This document shows positions 8,469-16,159 of a stretch of DNA of 64,000 bases, piece by piece. The stretch is from Pseudolabrys taiwanensis. GTDB lineage: Bacteria > Pseudomonadota > Alphaproteobacteria > Rhizobiales > Xanthobacteraceae. A model generated the notes under the pieces. That model did not search any database. It saw only the letters and a list, made by a program, of their open reading frames with translations, and was not told the origin of the DNA. The translations under genes were made by a program, and so were the position numbers. The DNA is taken from NCBI RefSeq assembly GCF_003367395.1, contig NZ_CP031417.1, forward strand, positions 5,109,501 through 5,173,500, given 5' to 3'. Numbering within the stretch: position 1 is the stretch's first letter; the number at the start of each line of letters is the position of its first letter.

Positions 8469-9440
8469 CTAATTGATCTTCAGATCGAGCGCCTTGACCA
8501 TCCGGCCCCACTTCTCGACCTCGGCCTTGAACAGCGCTTCGGCCTGATCCGGCGTGCCGGTCATCGGATCGAAGCCGATGCTCGTCAGCTTTTCCTGCAC
8601 GGCGGACGATTTGATGGTGTCGTTGATCGCCGTGTTCAGCGCGGCGACGATCTTCGGATCGGTCTTGGCCGGTGCGAACACGCCGATCCAGGACGAGGCT
8701 GTGTGGCCCGGAAAGCCGGCTTCCTTGAAGGTCGGCACGTTCGGCACGACGGCGGCACGCTGCTCGTCGGCGATGCCGATGCCTTTGAGTTTGCCGGCGG
8801 CGACCTGCGCGGCTGCGCCGCCGCCGAGCGTCGTCGCCCAGACGTCGATCTGATTGCCGAGCGTCGCGTTCATCGCCGGCGCGCCGCCCTGGAACGGCAC
8901 ATGCGTCGCCTGCACCTTGGCGATGACCTTGAAGAAGTACTCGGCCTCGATGTGCGAACCGCTGCCGACGCCGGCCGAGCCGAAGGTGATCGGCTTGTCC
9001 TTTGCCGCCTTCACCAGGTCGGCGACGTTGTTGGCGGGGTTGTTCGGATTGGTGACCAGCGATTCGGGGCTCGAGGCGGCGATCGCCACCGTCTTGAGCT
9101 CGCTGGCCGAGAATTGTTTGGTGTCGCGCAAGGTCTCGTTGATGGCGATGGCGGTGGTCGTCACCAGCAGCGTGTAGCCGTCGGGTGCGGCATGCGCGAC
9201 CAATGCGGCGGCGATGTTGCCGCCGGCGCCGCCGCGGTTCTCGACCACGACGTTCTGCTTCAGCCGCTCGGTCAGCCCCTGCGCGATGAAGCGCCCGACG
9301 GTATCGGCCACGCCGCCCGGTGCGAAGGCGACGACCAATGTGATCTTGCCGGAGGGATAGGCGTCGGCGGCCTGCGCCGGTGCAGCCAGCAGCGCCAGCG
9401 CGACGGCAGCAAGCGTGTGGCGAAGCGGTCGGACGAGCAT
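8469..9440 (-). CDS. Bug/TctC-family periplasmic solute receptor
   Basis: A 323-aa protein with a signal peptide (cleavage after AAPAQA, about residue 24) and a tripartite tricarboxylate transporter receptor domain starting [16 protein letters not shown], then [22 protein letters not shown] and [18 protein letters not shown]. Bug receptors bind small carboxylates or amides for TctAB permeases. No tctA or tctB lies in the window, so it is an orphan receptor, as is common in this group. The ATG is the natural start of the signal peptide. Confidence 0.92.
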   Translation of the reverse strand: MLVRPLRHTLAAVALALLAAPAQAADAYPSGKITLVVAFAPGGVADTVGRFIAQGLTERLKQNVVVENRGGAGGNIAAALVAHAAPDGYTLLVTTTAIAINETLRDTKQFSASELKTVAIAASSPESLVTNPNNPANNVADLVKAAKDKPITFGSAGVGSGSHIEAEYFFKVIAKVQATHVPFQGGAPAMNATLGNQIDVWATTLGGGAAAQVAAGKLKGIGIADEQRAAVVPNVPTFKEAGFPGHTASSWIGVFAPAKTDPKIVAALNTAINDTIKSSAVQEKLTSIGFDPMTGTPDQAEALFKAEVEKWGRMVKALDLKIN

Positions 9441-9636
9441 GAGCAGTTCCCCCTGGCGTCGTTCTTGGCGCTCGGACGGCGCAAGGAATCGACTATTCCA
9501 ATCGCGCGGTCAGGACAAGGAATCGATGGCAGCGACGCGGGGCGCGGTTCCGCGCGGCGCCCCTTCCAATCCCCGGATTTCACAAGGCAAAATCAGTGCG
9601 ATTGACTTCGCGGGCGTTGCGCGCGACTTCTCGCCG

Positions 9637-10368
9637 ATGCCCCCGCGCAAAGCCAAAGCGAGCCAAGGTCTGCCGCTGAAAGAGCCGGTGCTGCGCCCGA
9701 CGTTCCGGCGCGAGCGGCGCTGGCTGACGCAAGGCGTCTGGCCGATCGCCGGCTGCGACGAGGCGGGGCGGGGACCGCTCGCCGGCCCGGTGGTGGCCGC
9801 GGCGGTCGTGCTGGATCCGACCCGTATTCCGCGCGGTCTCAACGACTCCAAGAAGCTGGACGCGGAGGCGCGCGAGAAGCTCTACGCCAAGATCTGCGCC
9901 AGCGCCGAGGTCGCGGTCGCTTTCGGCTCGACCGATCGCATCGACCGCGACAACATCCTGCGCGCCTCGCTCTGGGCGCTGGCCCGTGCCGTCAAAGCGC
10001 TGCCGGTGCGGCCGAAGATGGTCTTCGTCGACGGCAACATGAAGATCGACTGCGGTTGCGACTGCGAGGCGGTGGTGTCGGGCGATGCGCTGGTCATGTC
10101 GATCGCGGCGGCCTCGATCGTCGCCAAGGTGACGCGGGACCGGCTGATGGCGCGCGTGGGCTTGGCGCATCCCGGCTACGGCTTCGAACGCCACATGGGC
10201 TACAGCGTGCCCGAGCACGCTGCCGCGCTGCAGAAGCTCGGGCCGACCATCCACCACCGCAAGTCGTTCGCGCCGGTGGCGGCCAAGCTCGCCGCCTTAA
10301 ACGCCGACTTGAACGCCGACTTGGGGGCGCCATCGGACGCGATCGCGTCCACGTTATTGCCTCTTTAG
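9637..10368 (+). CDS. rnhB: Ribonuclease HII
   Basis: A 243-aa type II RNase H. The catalytic [19 protein letters not shown] is at about residues 39-57, followed by [19 protein letters not shown] and [17 protein letters not shown], which carry the other active-site acids. The C-terminus has [11 protein letters not shown]. It removes RNA from RNA-DNA hybrids. The frame is open further upstream, but the ATG at 9637 fits the family. In many relatives rnhB sits beside ccrM; here they are about 9 kb apart. Confidence 0.95.
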   Translation: MPPRKAKASQGLPLKEPVLRPTFRRERRWLTQGVWPIAGCDEAGRGPLAGPVVAAAVVLDPTRIPRGLNDSKKLDAEAREKLYAKICASAEVAVAFGSTDRIDRDNILRASLWALARAVKALPVRPKMVFVDGNMKIDCGCDCEAVVSGDALVMSIAAASIVAKVTRDRLMARVGLAHPGYGFERHMGYSVPEHAAALQKLGPTIHHRKSFAPVAAKLAALNADLNADLGAPSDAIASTLLPL

Positions 10369-10392
10369 GCCGCGTTCTTTATTCCTTTTCTT

Positions 10393-10529
10393 TCTTGTCC
10401 CTCCGCGTAAGGGGAGGGTGGCTCCGAGCGATAGCGAGGAGCCGGGTGGGGTGAGTGGCTGAACGCCCCCACCCCGGCTCGCTTCGCTCGCCGACCCTCC
10501 CCCGCAAGCGGAGGAGGGATAAGAAAGCC
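10393..10529. repeat. Long imperfect palindrome with purine/pyrimidine arms
   Basis: Two arms of roughly 60 bp face each other. The left arm holds CCCTCC..GGGGAGGGT, GAGCGATAGCGAGGAGCC and GGGTGGGG. The right arm holds their complements up to CGGAGGAGGG. Inner hairpins occur in each arm. It fills the gap between rnhB and the GT39 gene. Its arms resemble those framing the DUF559 gene near 27.3-27.8 kb. Confidence 0.75.
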
Positions 10530-10531
10530 CC

Positions 10532-12046
10532 ATGCATTACGTTTCCCTCCTCATTGAATTCCTGCGCGGGCGCCCCGCCTTCGTGTTCTGGACCGTGGCC
10601 CTGGCGCAGGCTGTCCTGTGGACGCTGGTGCCGGCGCTGTTCTACAGCGCGCCGCCCGGGGACGTGCCGCTGCTGCTCGCCATCGGTCATGAATTCGTGC
10701 TCGGCAGCTATCTCGGTCCGCCGCTCGCCTTCTGGCTGGGCGAAGCGGCCTTCAGGATCGCCGGCGTGTTCGGCCTCTACGCGCTCGCGCAGGCCTGTGT
10801 CGTTCTCACCTATTGGGCGGTGTTCGCGCTCGGCCGCCGCATCGTCGGCACGCGGCATGCGATGCTCGGCGTGTTGTTGATGGTGGGCGTCGCCGCGTTC
10901 ACGGTACCGACGCCGAATTTCGGTCCGGCGGTGCTGGCCGCGCCGCTCTGGGCGCTGGCGCTGCTGCATTACTGGCGCGCCGTCGGCGAGCGCGAGCGCG
11001 GCTACTGGTTTCTGTTGGCGCTCGATCTCGGTTTGCTGCTGCTGGCGAGCTACGCCGGCGTCATTTTGATCATCCTGCTCGCGGCCTTCACGCTCGCGCA
11101 TCGCAACGGACAACGCGCCTTGCTGCATCCGGAGCCGTGGCTCGCCGCGGTGCTGTTCGCGATCGTGGTGTTTCCGCACGCGGCCTGGCTTGGCACGATG
11201 TGGCGACTGGTGCTCGGCGGCTTCAACGACAGCAATCTCGCGACCGGCACCCATGCGCCGGCCGTCTGGTTCGCCGTGACGCTCGTGCTCACGCATCTCG
11301 GCCTGGCGCTTCTGGTCTTGCTAGCGAGCGGCTGGCCGCGCAAGCGCAAGGACGATGCGCCGGAAATCACGCGCCATCCCGTCTCGGACTTCGCCAAGCT
11401 CTATGTCTATGTGTTCGCACTGGCGCCGGCCTTGGCGGCGATCGCCTTCGTTGCCCTCAGCGGCAAGCTCGGGCCGCTCGAGCGGGTCACGCCTTTGGTG
11501 GTGCTCTCGGGCCTTGCCATCGTCGTTGCCGCCGGCAACCGGGTGCAGCTCTATCGCGAGCGGCTCGTATCGTCGGCCTGGCTCGGTCTTTTGGTCGTGC
11601 CGCCGGCGCTGGTCGTGCTCGGCATGGCGCTGTTGCCCTGGCTGACGAAGACGGAGCTTGCCATCGCCCAGCCTGCCAATGCGGAGGGGCGTTACTACGG
11701 CGACGTCTATGAGCGCCGTACCGGCAAGCCGCTGCCTTACGTCACCGGCGATGCCAAGCTCGCGCCGCTGATCGCCATGACCGCGCCGAGCCGGCCGCAC
11801 GTGTATTTTGCCTGGGCGCCGGAGCGCAGCCCCTGGGCGACCGCCGCCGATGTGCGGACGCAAGGCGGGCTCTTGGTGTGGCCAGCGACCGACAATGCCG
11901 GCACGCCCCCCACCGCAATCAAAGAGCAGTTTCCCGACATGGTGCCGGAAGTGCCGCGATCCTTCGCGCGCACGATGCAAGGTTTCCTGCCGCTCATCCG
12001 CCTCGGCTGGGCGATGATCAGGCCGCCCGCGCCGCCGCAGCCTTGA
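10532..12046 (+). CDS. Family 39 membrane glycosyltransferase (PMT/ArnT-like)
   Basis: A 504-aa multi-pass membrane protein. The first periplasmic loop has GDVPLLLAIGHEFVLGSYLGPPLAFWLGEA, resembling the ArnT/PMT-2 loop with its acidic residue. Many hydrophobic helices follow, to about residue 375, and then a C-terminal periplasmic part of about 125 residues. Family members transfer sugars from polyprenyl-phosphate carriers to lipid A or proteins. The acceptor is unknown here. It starts at the ATG after an AGGAGGG-like site at the edge of the upstream palindrome, and it is convergent with cydB. Confidence 0.8.
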   Translation: MHYVSLLIEFLRGRPAFVFWTVALAQAVLWTLVPALFYSAPPGDVPLLLAIGHEFVLGSYLGPPLAFWLGEAAFRIAGVFGLYALAQACVVLTYWAVFALGRRIVGTRHAMLGVLLMVGVAAFTVPTPNFGPAVLAAPLWALALLHYWRAVGERERGYWFLLALDLGLLLLASYAGVILIILLAAFTLAHRNGQRALLHPEPWLAAVLFAIVVFPHAAWLGTMWRLVLGGFNDSNLATGTHAPAVWFAVTLVLTHLGLALLVLLASGWPRKRKDDAPEITRHPVSDFAKLYVYVFALAPALAAIAFVALSGKLGPLERVTPLVVLSGLAIVVAAGNRVQLYRERLVSSAWLGLLVVPPALVVLGMALLPWLTKTELAIAQPANAEGRYYGDVYERRTGKPLPYVTGDAKLAPLIAMTAPSRPHVYFAWAPERSPWATAADVRTQGGLLVWPATDNAGTPPTAIKEQFPDMVPEVPRSFARTMQGFLPLIRLGWAMIRPPAPPQP

Positions 12047-12048
12047 GC

Positions 12049-12074
12049 GTCATTCTCGCTGCGGCCGGAATGAC
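12049..12074. repeat. Small palindrome between convergent genes
   Basis: GTCATTC (12049-12055) and GAATGAC (12068-12074) flank a 12-base centre between the GT39 and cydB stops. The GTCAT/ATGAC ends match the larger repeats in this window. It could act as a two-way terminator, though no T-run follows. Confidence 0.55.
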
Positions 12075-12080
12075 AAGGGC

Positions 12081-13082
12081 TCAGTGATAGCTCTCGCCTT
12101 CGGCGACTTTGCCGCGGAACAGCCAGTGCACGAAGATGAAGTAGCCGATGATCATCGGCAGCAGGAGCAGCGTGCCCATGAGCATGAATATCTGGCTGGC
12201 GGGGCCGGCCGCGGTGTCCCACACCGTCAATGATGGCGGCACGAGATAGGGGAAATTGGAGATCACCAGTCCCGCGAAGCCGAGCAGGAACAGCACAATC
12301 GCAGCTAGGAAGGGCGGCGCGTCGCGCTCTTCGTTGATCCAGCGCCAGACGAGATAGGCGGTGAGCGCGGTGATCGACGGCACCGGCCACAAGAAATAGA
12401 AGTTGGGCAGCGAGAACCAGCGCTCGGCGATGCGCGGCTCCATCAGCGGCGTCCACAGGCTGACCGCCGCCATGAACGCCAACACCAGCACGAGAAAGAA
12501 CTTCGCCTGACCGCGCGCGCGTCGCGCCACCGGTCCCTCGGTCTTCATCACTAGCCAGGTGGCACCGAGCAGGCCGTAGCCGCACATGAGGCCGAGTCCG
12601 CACAAGAGGGCAAAGGGCGTCGCCCAGTCGAACGGGCCGCCGCTGAACGCGCCGTTGCTCACGGTGATTCCCTCGATCAGGTGTCCGAGGATGACGCCTT
12701 GCGCGAAGGAGGCGATCGTCGAGCCGGCGGTGAAGGCGAAGCTCCACCACGTCTTGCTATGCGACACGAGACGGAATTCGAAGGCGACGCCGCGAAACAC
12801 CAAGGCCAGCAGCATGATGATCATCGGCAGATAAAGCGCCGGCATGATCACCGCATAGGCCTGCGGAAACACGACGAACAGCCCGACGCCACCCATGATC
12901 AGCCATGTCTCGTTGCCGTCCCAGAACGGCGCCACCGAACGCATCATCTGGTCGCGTTCGCGCTCGTCTGATGCGGTCGGAAACAGAATGCCTATGCCGA
13001 GGTCGAAGCCGTCGAGGACGACGTAGAGGATGACGGCGACGCCGATGATGGCGGACCAGATCAGCGGCAGATACCATTCCAT
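12081..13082 (-). CDS. cydB: Cytochrome bd ubiquinol oxidase subunit II
   Basis: A 333-aa subunit with eight or more predicted helices. Signature stretches are LYVVLDGFDLGIGILFP near the start, SVAPFWDGNETWLIMGG, and a C-terminal MGTLLLLPMIIGYF. It pairs with CydA to form the quinol oxidase in the inner membrane. It follows cydA by 18 nt in one operon. There is no room for a cydX-type micro-subunit gene, because the convergent GT39 gene ends 34 nt away. Confidence 0.95.
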   Translation of the reverse strand: MEWYLPLIWSAIIGVAVILYVVLDGFDLGIGILFPTASDERERDQMMRSVAPFWDGNETWLIMGGVGLFVVFPQAYAVIMPALYLPMIIMLLALVFRGVAFEFRLVSHSKTWWSFAFTAGSTIASFAQGVILGHLIEGITVSNGAFSGGPFDWATPFALLCGLGLMCGYGLLGATWLVMKTEGPVARRARGQAKFFLVLVLAFMAAVSLWTPLMEPRIAERWFSLPNFYFLWPVPSITALTAYLVWRWINEERDAPPFLAAIVLFLLGFAGLVISNFPYLVPPSLTVWDTAAGPASQIFMLMGTLLLLPMIIGYFIFVHWLFRGKVAEGESYH

Positions 13083-13100
13083 CGCACGTTCTCCGGCGTT

Positions 13101-14492
13101 CTAGTCGATGGTCGTGCCGCCGGCGTCGCGCGCGGCGGCGATGGGACGGTTCGAGAAGGTGTCACTCGGCTTGACGGCGGCGGGCTGGTCGGGGCCGCGC
13201 ACGATCAGGCGGTTGATGTAGTAGATGCCGAACCAGAAGACGATGCCGTAGGTGACAACGAATAGCGCCAGAGTCCCGGCGACGGTCGCGCCCGGTACCG
13301 GCGATATCGCGTCGGCGGTGCGCAGAATGCCATAGGCGATCCAGGGTTGGCGGCCCGTTTCCGTGACGACCCAGCCGGAAATCACCGCGACGAAGCCGAT
13401 CCACCAGCACTGCGCCATGACGCGCAAATACCAGCGCTGTTCGAACAGCGAGCCGCGCCACCACAAGAACGCGCCGAGCAGCGCCGCAGCAATCATGAAC
13501 AGGCCGATGCCGACCATGATGCGGAAAGCGAAGAACACAGGCACGACCGGCGGCCGTTCCGAGGGCGGCACGCTCTTGAGGCCGGGGATCAGGCCGTTCC
13601 AACTATGCGTGAGAATGAGCGAGGACGCGTGCGGGATCGCGATCGAGAAGCGGTTGGTCTCCGTTTTCTCATCGGGCCAGGCGAACAGTTCGAGCGCCAC
13701 AGGCTTCGAGCCGTCCCAATGGCCTTCCATGGCCGCAACCTTGATCGGCTGATGCTTGAGTGTGTTGAGGCCATGTTGGTCGCCGATGAAGAGCTGCAGC
13801 GGCGCGAGAATGACGAGCAGGCCGATGGCCATGCGCATCATGGTGCGTCCCTCGGCAACGTAGCGCCCGGCAAGCAAATAGCGCGCGCCGACTGCGAGCA
13901 CCACGAAGGCCGTGGTGATGTAGGCGGCGTTGAGCATATGCGCGAGACGATAGGGGAAACTCGGATTGAAGATCACCTGCAGCCAGTCCACGGGATAGGC
14001 GATACCATCGCGGATGACGTGGCCGGTCGGCGTTTGCATCCAGCTGTTGGCGGCGAGAATCCAGAAGGCCGACAAGGCCGTGCCAACAGCGACGATGGCG
14101 GCCGAGAGCACGTATAGCCAGGCCGGCACACGATTGAAGCCGAACAGCAGAATGCCGAGGAACGTCGCTTCGAGAAAGAACGCCATCAGCACTTCGTAGC
14201 CGAGCAGCGGTCCCAGCACGTTGCCGGTGACGAGCGAGAAGCGGCTCCAATTGGTGCCGAACTGGTAGGAGAGCACGATGCCGGAGACCACGCCCATCGC
14301 GAAGGACACCGCGAAGATCTTGGTCCAGAACCGCATCAGGACATGGAAGCGTTCTTCGCCGGTGCGCAGCCAGACTACGCCGAGTGTCGCAATATAGGCC
14401 GACAAGCCGATGGTGAAGCTCGGGAAAATGATATGGAATATGACGGTGAAGGCGAACTGCAGACGAGCCAACAGGACAGGGTCGAAGTCCAT
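13101..14492 (-). CDS. cydA: Cytochrome bd ubiquinol oxidase subunit I (short Q-loop, CIO-like)
   Basis: A 463-aa heme subunit. Features seen are LLARLQFAFTVIFHIIFPS with a heme-ligand His at about residue 20, GDQHGLNTLKHQPIKVAAMEGHW of the quinol-binding Q-loop, and WIAYGILRTADAISP. It is shorter than the 520-residue E. coli type and lacks the extra Q-loop insert, so it belongs with the cyanide-insensitive (CioA) type often found in rhizobia. A GGGAG ribosome site precedes the ATG. It serves respiration at low oxygen or when the heme-copper oxidases are blocked. Confidence 0.94.
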   Translation of the reverse strand: MDFDPVLLARLQFAFTVIFHIIFPSFTIGLSAYIATLGVVWLRTGEERFHVLMRFWTKIFAVSFAMGVVSGIVLSYQFGTNWSRFSLVTGNVLGPLLGYEVLMAFFLEATFLGILLFGFNRVPAWLYVLSAAIVAVGTALSAFWILAANSWMQTPTGHVIRDGIAYPVDWLQVIFNPSFPYRLAHMLNAAYITTAFVVLAVGARYLLAGRYVAEGRTMMRMAIGLLVILAPLQLFIGDQHGLNTLKHQPIKVAAMEGHWDGSKPVALELFAWPDEKTETNRFSIAIPHASSLILTHSWNGLIPGLKSVPPSERPPVVPVFFAFRIMVGIGLFMIAAALLGAFLWWRGSLFEQRWYLRVMAQCWWIGFVAVISGWVVTETGRQPWIAYGILRTADAISPVPGATVAGTLALFVVTYGIVFWFGIYYINRLIVRGPDQPAAVKPSDTFSNRPIAAARDAGGTTID

Positions 14493-14519
14493 GGCGAACT
14501 CCCAATGGGCATGTTGGTC

Positions 14520-14554
14520 AACTTTATATAGTTCCAGACCGCATTTATAGTTCC
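14520..14554 (-). promoter_or_regulatory. Direct repeat in the cydAB promoter region, candidate operator
   Basis: TATAGTTCC is present at 14527-14535 and 14546-14554, 19 bp apart in the same orientation, 30-60 bp before cydA. The first copy also lies in an AACT-N6-AGTT palindrome (14520-14533). This AT-rich block stands out from its surroundings and may bind a redox-responsive regulator. The protein is unknown. Confidence 0.4.
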
Positions 14555-14657
14555 CAAATTGTCCTAGCGTGGACGTATTCGTAGTCCGATTGTTGGCAAT
14601 TGCGCTTAATAATGCGCTTCAAATCGAGGCTCGGCGGACGAGGTGGCTCAGGTGAGC

Positions 14658-15083
14658 ATGTGGTCTTCATGGCTAGTCTGGGCGGCGCTGTCGGCGATCT
14701 TCGCCGCGCTGACGGCGATCTTCGCCAAGGTCGGCGTCGAGAACATCGGTTCCGACCTCGCCACCTTCATCCGCACCATCGTCGTCATCGTCACGCTCGG
14801 CTTGCTGCTCGCGGCGACCGGGCAATTCCAGGCGCCGAGCAGCATCTCCGGCCGCAGCTATCTCTTTCTCGTGCTGTCGGGGCTGGGCACCGGCGCGTCG
14901 TGGCTGTGCTATTTCCGAGCGCTCAAGCTCGGCGATGCGGCGAAGGTCGCGCCGATCGACAAGCTGTCGGTGGTGTTGGTCGCGGTGTTCGGCGTCATGT
15001 TCTTGGGTGAGCGCTTGAGCGCGCCGAACTGGCTGGGTGTCGCGCTGATCGCCGTCGGTGCGATCCTGGTTGCGTATCGGTAG
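14658..15083 (+). CDS. EamA/DMT-family single-domain transporter
   Basis: A 141-aa protein with five predicted helices and one EamA half-domain: FAALTAIFAKVGVENIG, TFIRTIVVIVTLGLLL, GASWLCYFRALKLGDAAKVAPIDKLSVVLVAV and LGERLSAPNWLGVALIAVGAIL. Such half-size members probably work as dimers; the substrate is unknown. The ATG at 14658 is preferred, but a GTG at 14643 in the same frame would add five residues. It is divergent from cydAB. Confidence 0.88.
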   Translation: MWSSWLVWAALSAIFAALTAIFAKVGVENIGSDLATFIRTIVVIVTLGLLLAATGQFQAPSSISGRSYLFLVLSGLGTGASWLCYFRALKLGDAAKVAPIDKLSVVLVAVFGVMFLGERLSAPNWLGVALIAVGAILVAYR

Positions 15084-15148
15084 GGCGCCAATTCCGGACA
15101 GGCGAGGGCCGCTCGTCCCGGGAAAAAGGCTTAAGCGCTCACCGACGC

Positions 15149-15233
15149 TGTCATCGTCCGCGAAAGCGGACGATCCAGTAATCACCTCGTTTTCCATCGT
15201 GTACTGGATGCCCCGCTTGCGCGGGGCATGACA
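15149..15233. repeat. Paired-hairpin palindromic element (BIME-like)
   Basis: The whole 85-bp element is a palindrome with TGTCAT/ATGACA ends and an inner CCAGTA/TACTGG pair. It contains two perfect hairpins, ATCGTCCGC-GAAA-GCGGACGAT (15153-15174) and ATGCCCCGC-TTGC-GCGGGGCAT (15208-15229). It has the same plan and size as the element inside glyS at 31967-32050. Confidence 0.85.
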
Positions 15234-15282
15234 TTGAAAGCATCGAGGGACGCAATCGCGAACAACCGCTAGCCGGCGCCAG

Positions 15283-16080
15283 TTAACTCTCCAGCGCTTT
15301 CTTGATCGCCAGGAAATCGCGCCAGGCAAAGCGCTTCTGCAGCGGGCTGCGCAGCAGGAACGCGGGATGGAACGTCGGGATGGCGCGAATCTCGCGCTTG
15401 CCGGTGTCGAAGGTGAACCAACGGCCGCGCGTCTTGGTGATGCCTTCCTTCAGGCCGAGCAGGGTCTGTGCCGAAGGGCCGCCGAGACATACTAGAATAT
15501 CCGGATCGGCAAGCTCGATCTGCCGCGTGACGAAGGGCAGGCAGATCTGCGACTCCTGCGGCGTCGGCGTGCGGTTGCCGGGCGGACGCCACGGCACGAT
15601 GTTGGCGATGTAGACGTGACGACGGTCGAGGCCGATCGCCGCCAGCATACGGTCGAGCAACTTGCCGGAGCGGCCGACGAAGGGCAGCCCCTCGATGTCT
15701 TCGTCGCGTCCAGGGGCCTCGCCAACGAACATCACGCGCGAGCCGGGTGTGCCGTCGGCGAAGACCAGCTTGGTGGCCGTCGCCTTGAGTGCGCAGCCGT
15801 CGAAGCGCTGGAGAATGTCGCGCAGTTCCTCGAGCGTCTGGGCGCTTCTGGCGGCGACGCGGGCCTCCATCGCGGCGGCGTCGGGCGCCGGGGGTACGAA
15901 GGGGGCCGCGGGTGGGGCGATGCGCGGTTCGGATATGGCGGGAGCCGTGCGCGCCGGTTGGAGCGGCGGCGTCTCCTCGGCGAAGTGATCCACAGCCTCT
16001 TCGCCCAGCGCGGCATCGACGCCGGCTTCCAGATAGAAGTCGAGCAACTCCCGCGCGGGTTTAATGTCGGCTGAAACCAT
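15283..16080 (-). CDS. Family-4-like uracil-DNA glycosylase
   Basis: A 265-aa DNA-repair enzyme. Residues 1-80 are a Pro/Ala-rich extension. The core has MFVGEAPGRDEDIEGLPFVG (117-136), NIVPWRPPGNR (160-170) and FHPAFLLRSP near the end, as in family 4 uracil-DNA glycosylases. Of the four cysteines that hold the 4Fe-4S cluster in Thermus UDGa, only Cys96 and Cys180 remain; the other positions are Phe93 and Trp164. It probably lacks the cluster. It is divergent from the ETF-QO gene, 79 nt apart. Confidence 0.88.
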   Translation of the reverse strand: MVSADIKPARELLDFYLEAGVDAALGEEAVDHFAEETPPLQPARTAPAISEPRIAPPAAPFVPPAPDAAAMEARVAARSAQTLEELRDILQRFDGCALKATATKLVFADGTPGSRVMFVGEAPGRDEDIEGLPFVGRSGKLLDRMLAAIGLDRRHVYIANIVPWRPPGNRTPTPQESQICLPFVTRQIELADPDILVCLGGPSAQTLLGLKEGITKTRGRWFTFDTGKREIRAIPTFHPAFLLRSPLQKRFAWRDFLAIKKALES

Positions 16081-16159
16081 TTTTGCACCTTAGCACGAAG
16101 CCCGGACGATTGCCGCCCGTGTTTAAAAATGGAAAAAGGAAACCCAAGGGAGACCATTC

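Noticed and set aside
12081..12100. A cydX micro-subunit gene after cydB
   Set aside because: The convergent GT39 gene ends 34 nt from cydB; no suitable reading frame fits.
8329..15233. CRISPR array suspected from repeated palindromes
   Set aside because: The repeats are single, widely spaced, differ in sequence and have no regular spacers; no cas genes are present.
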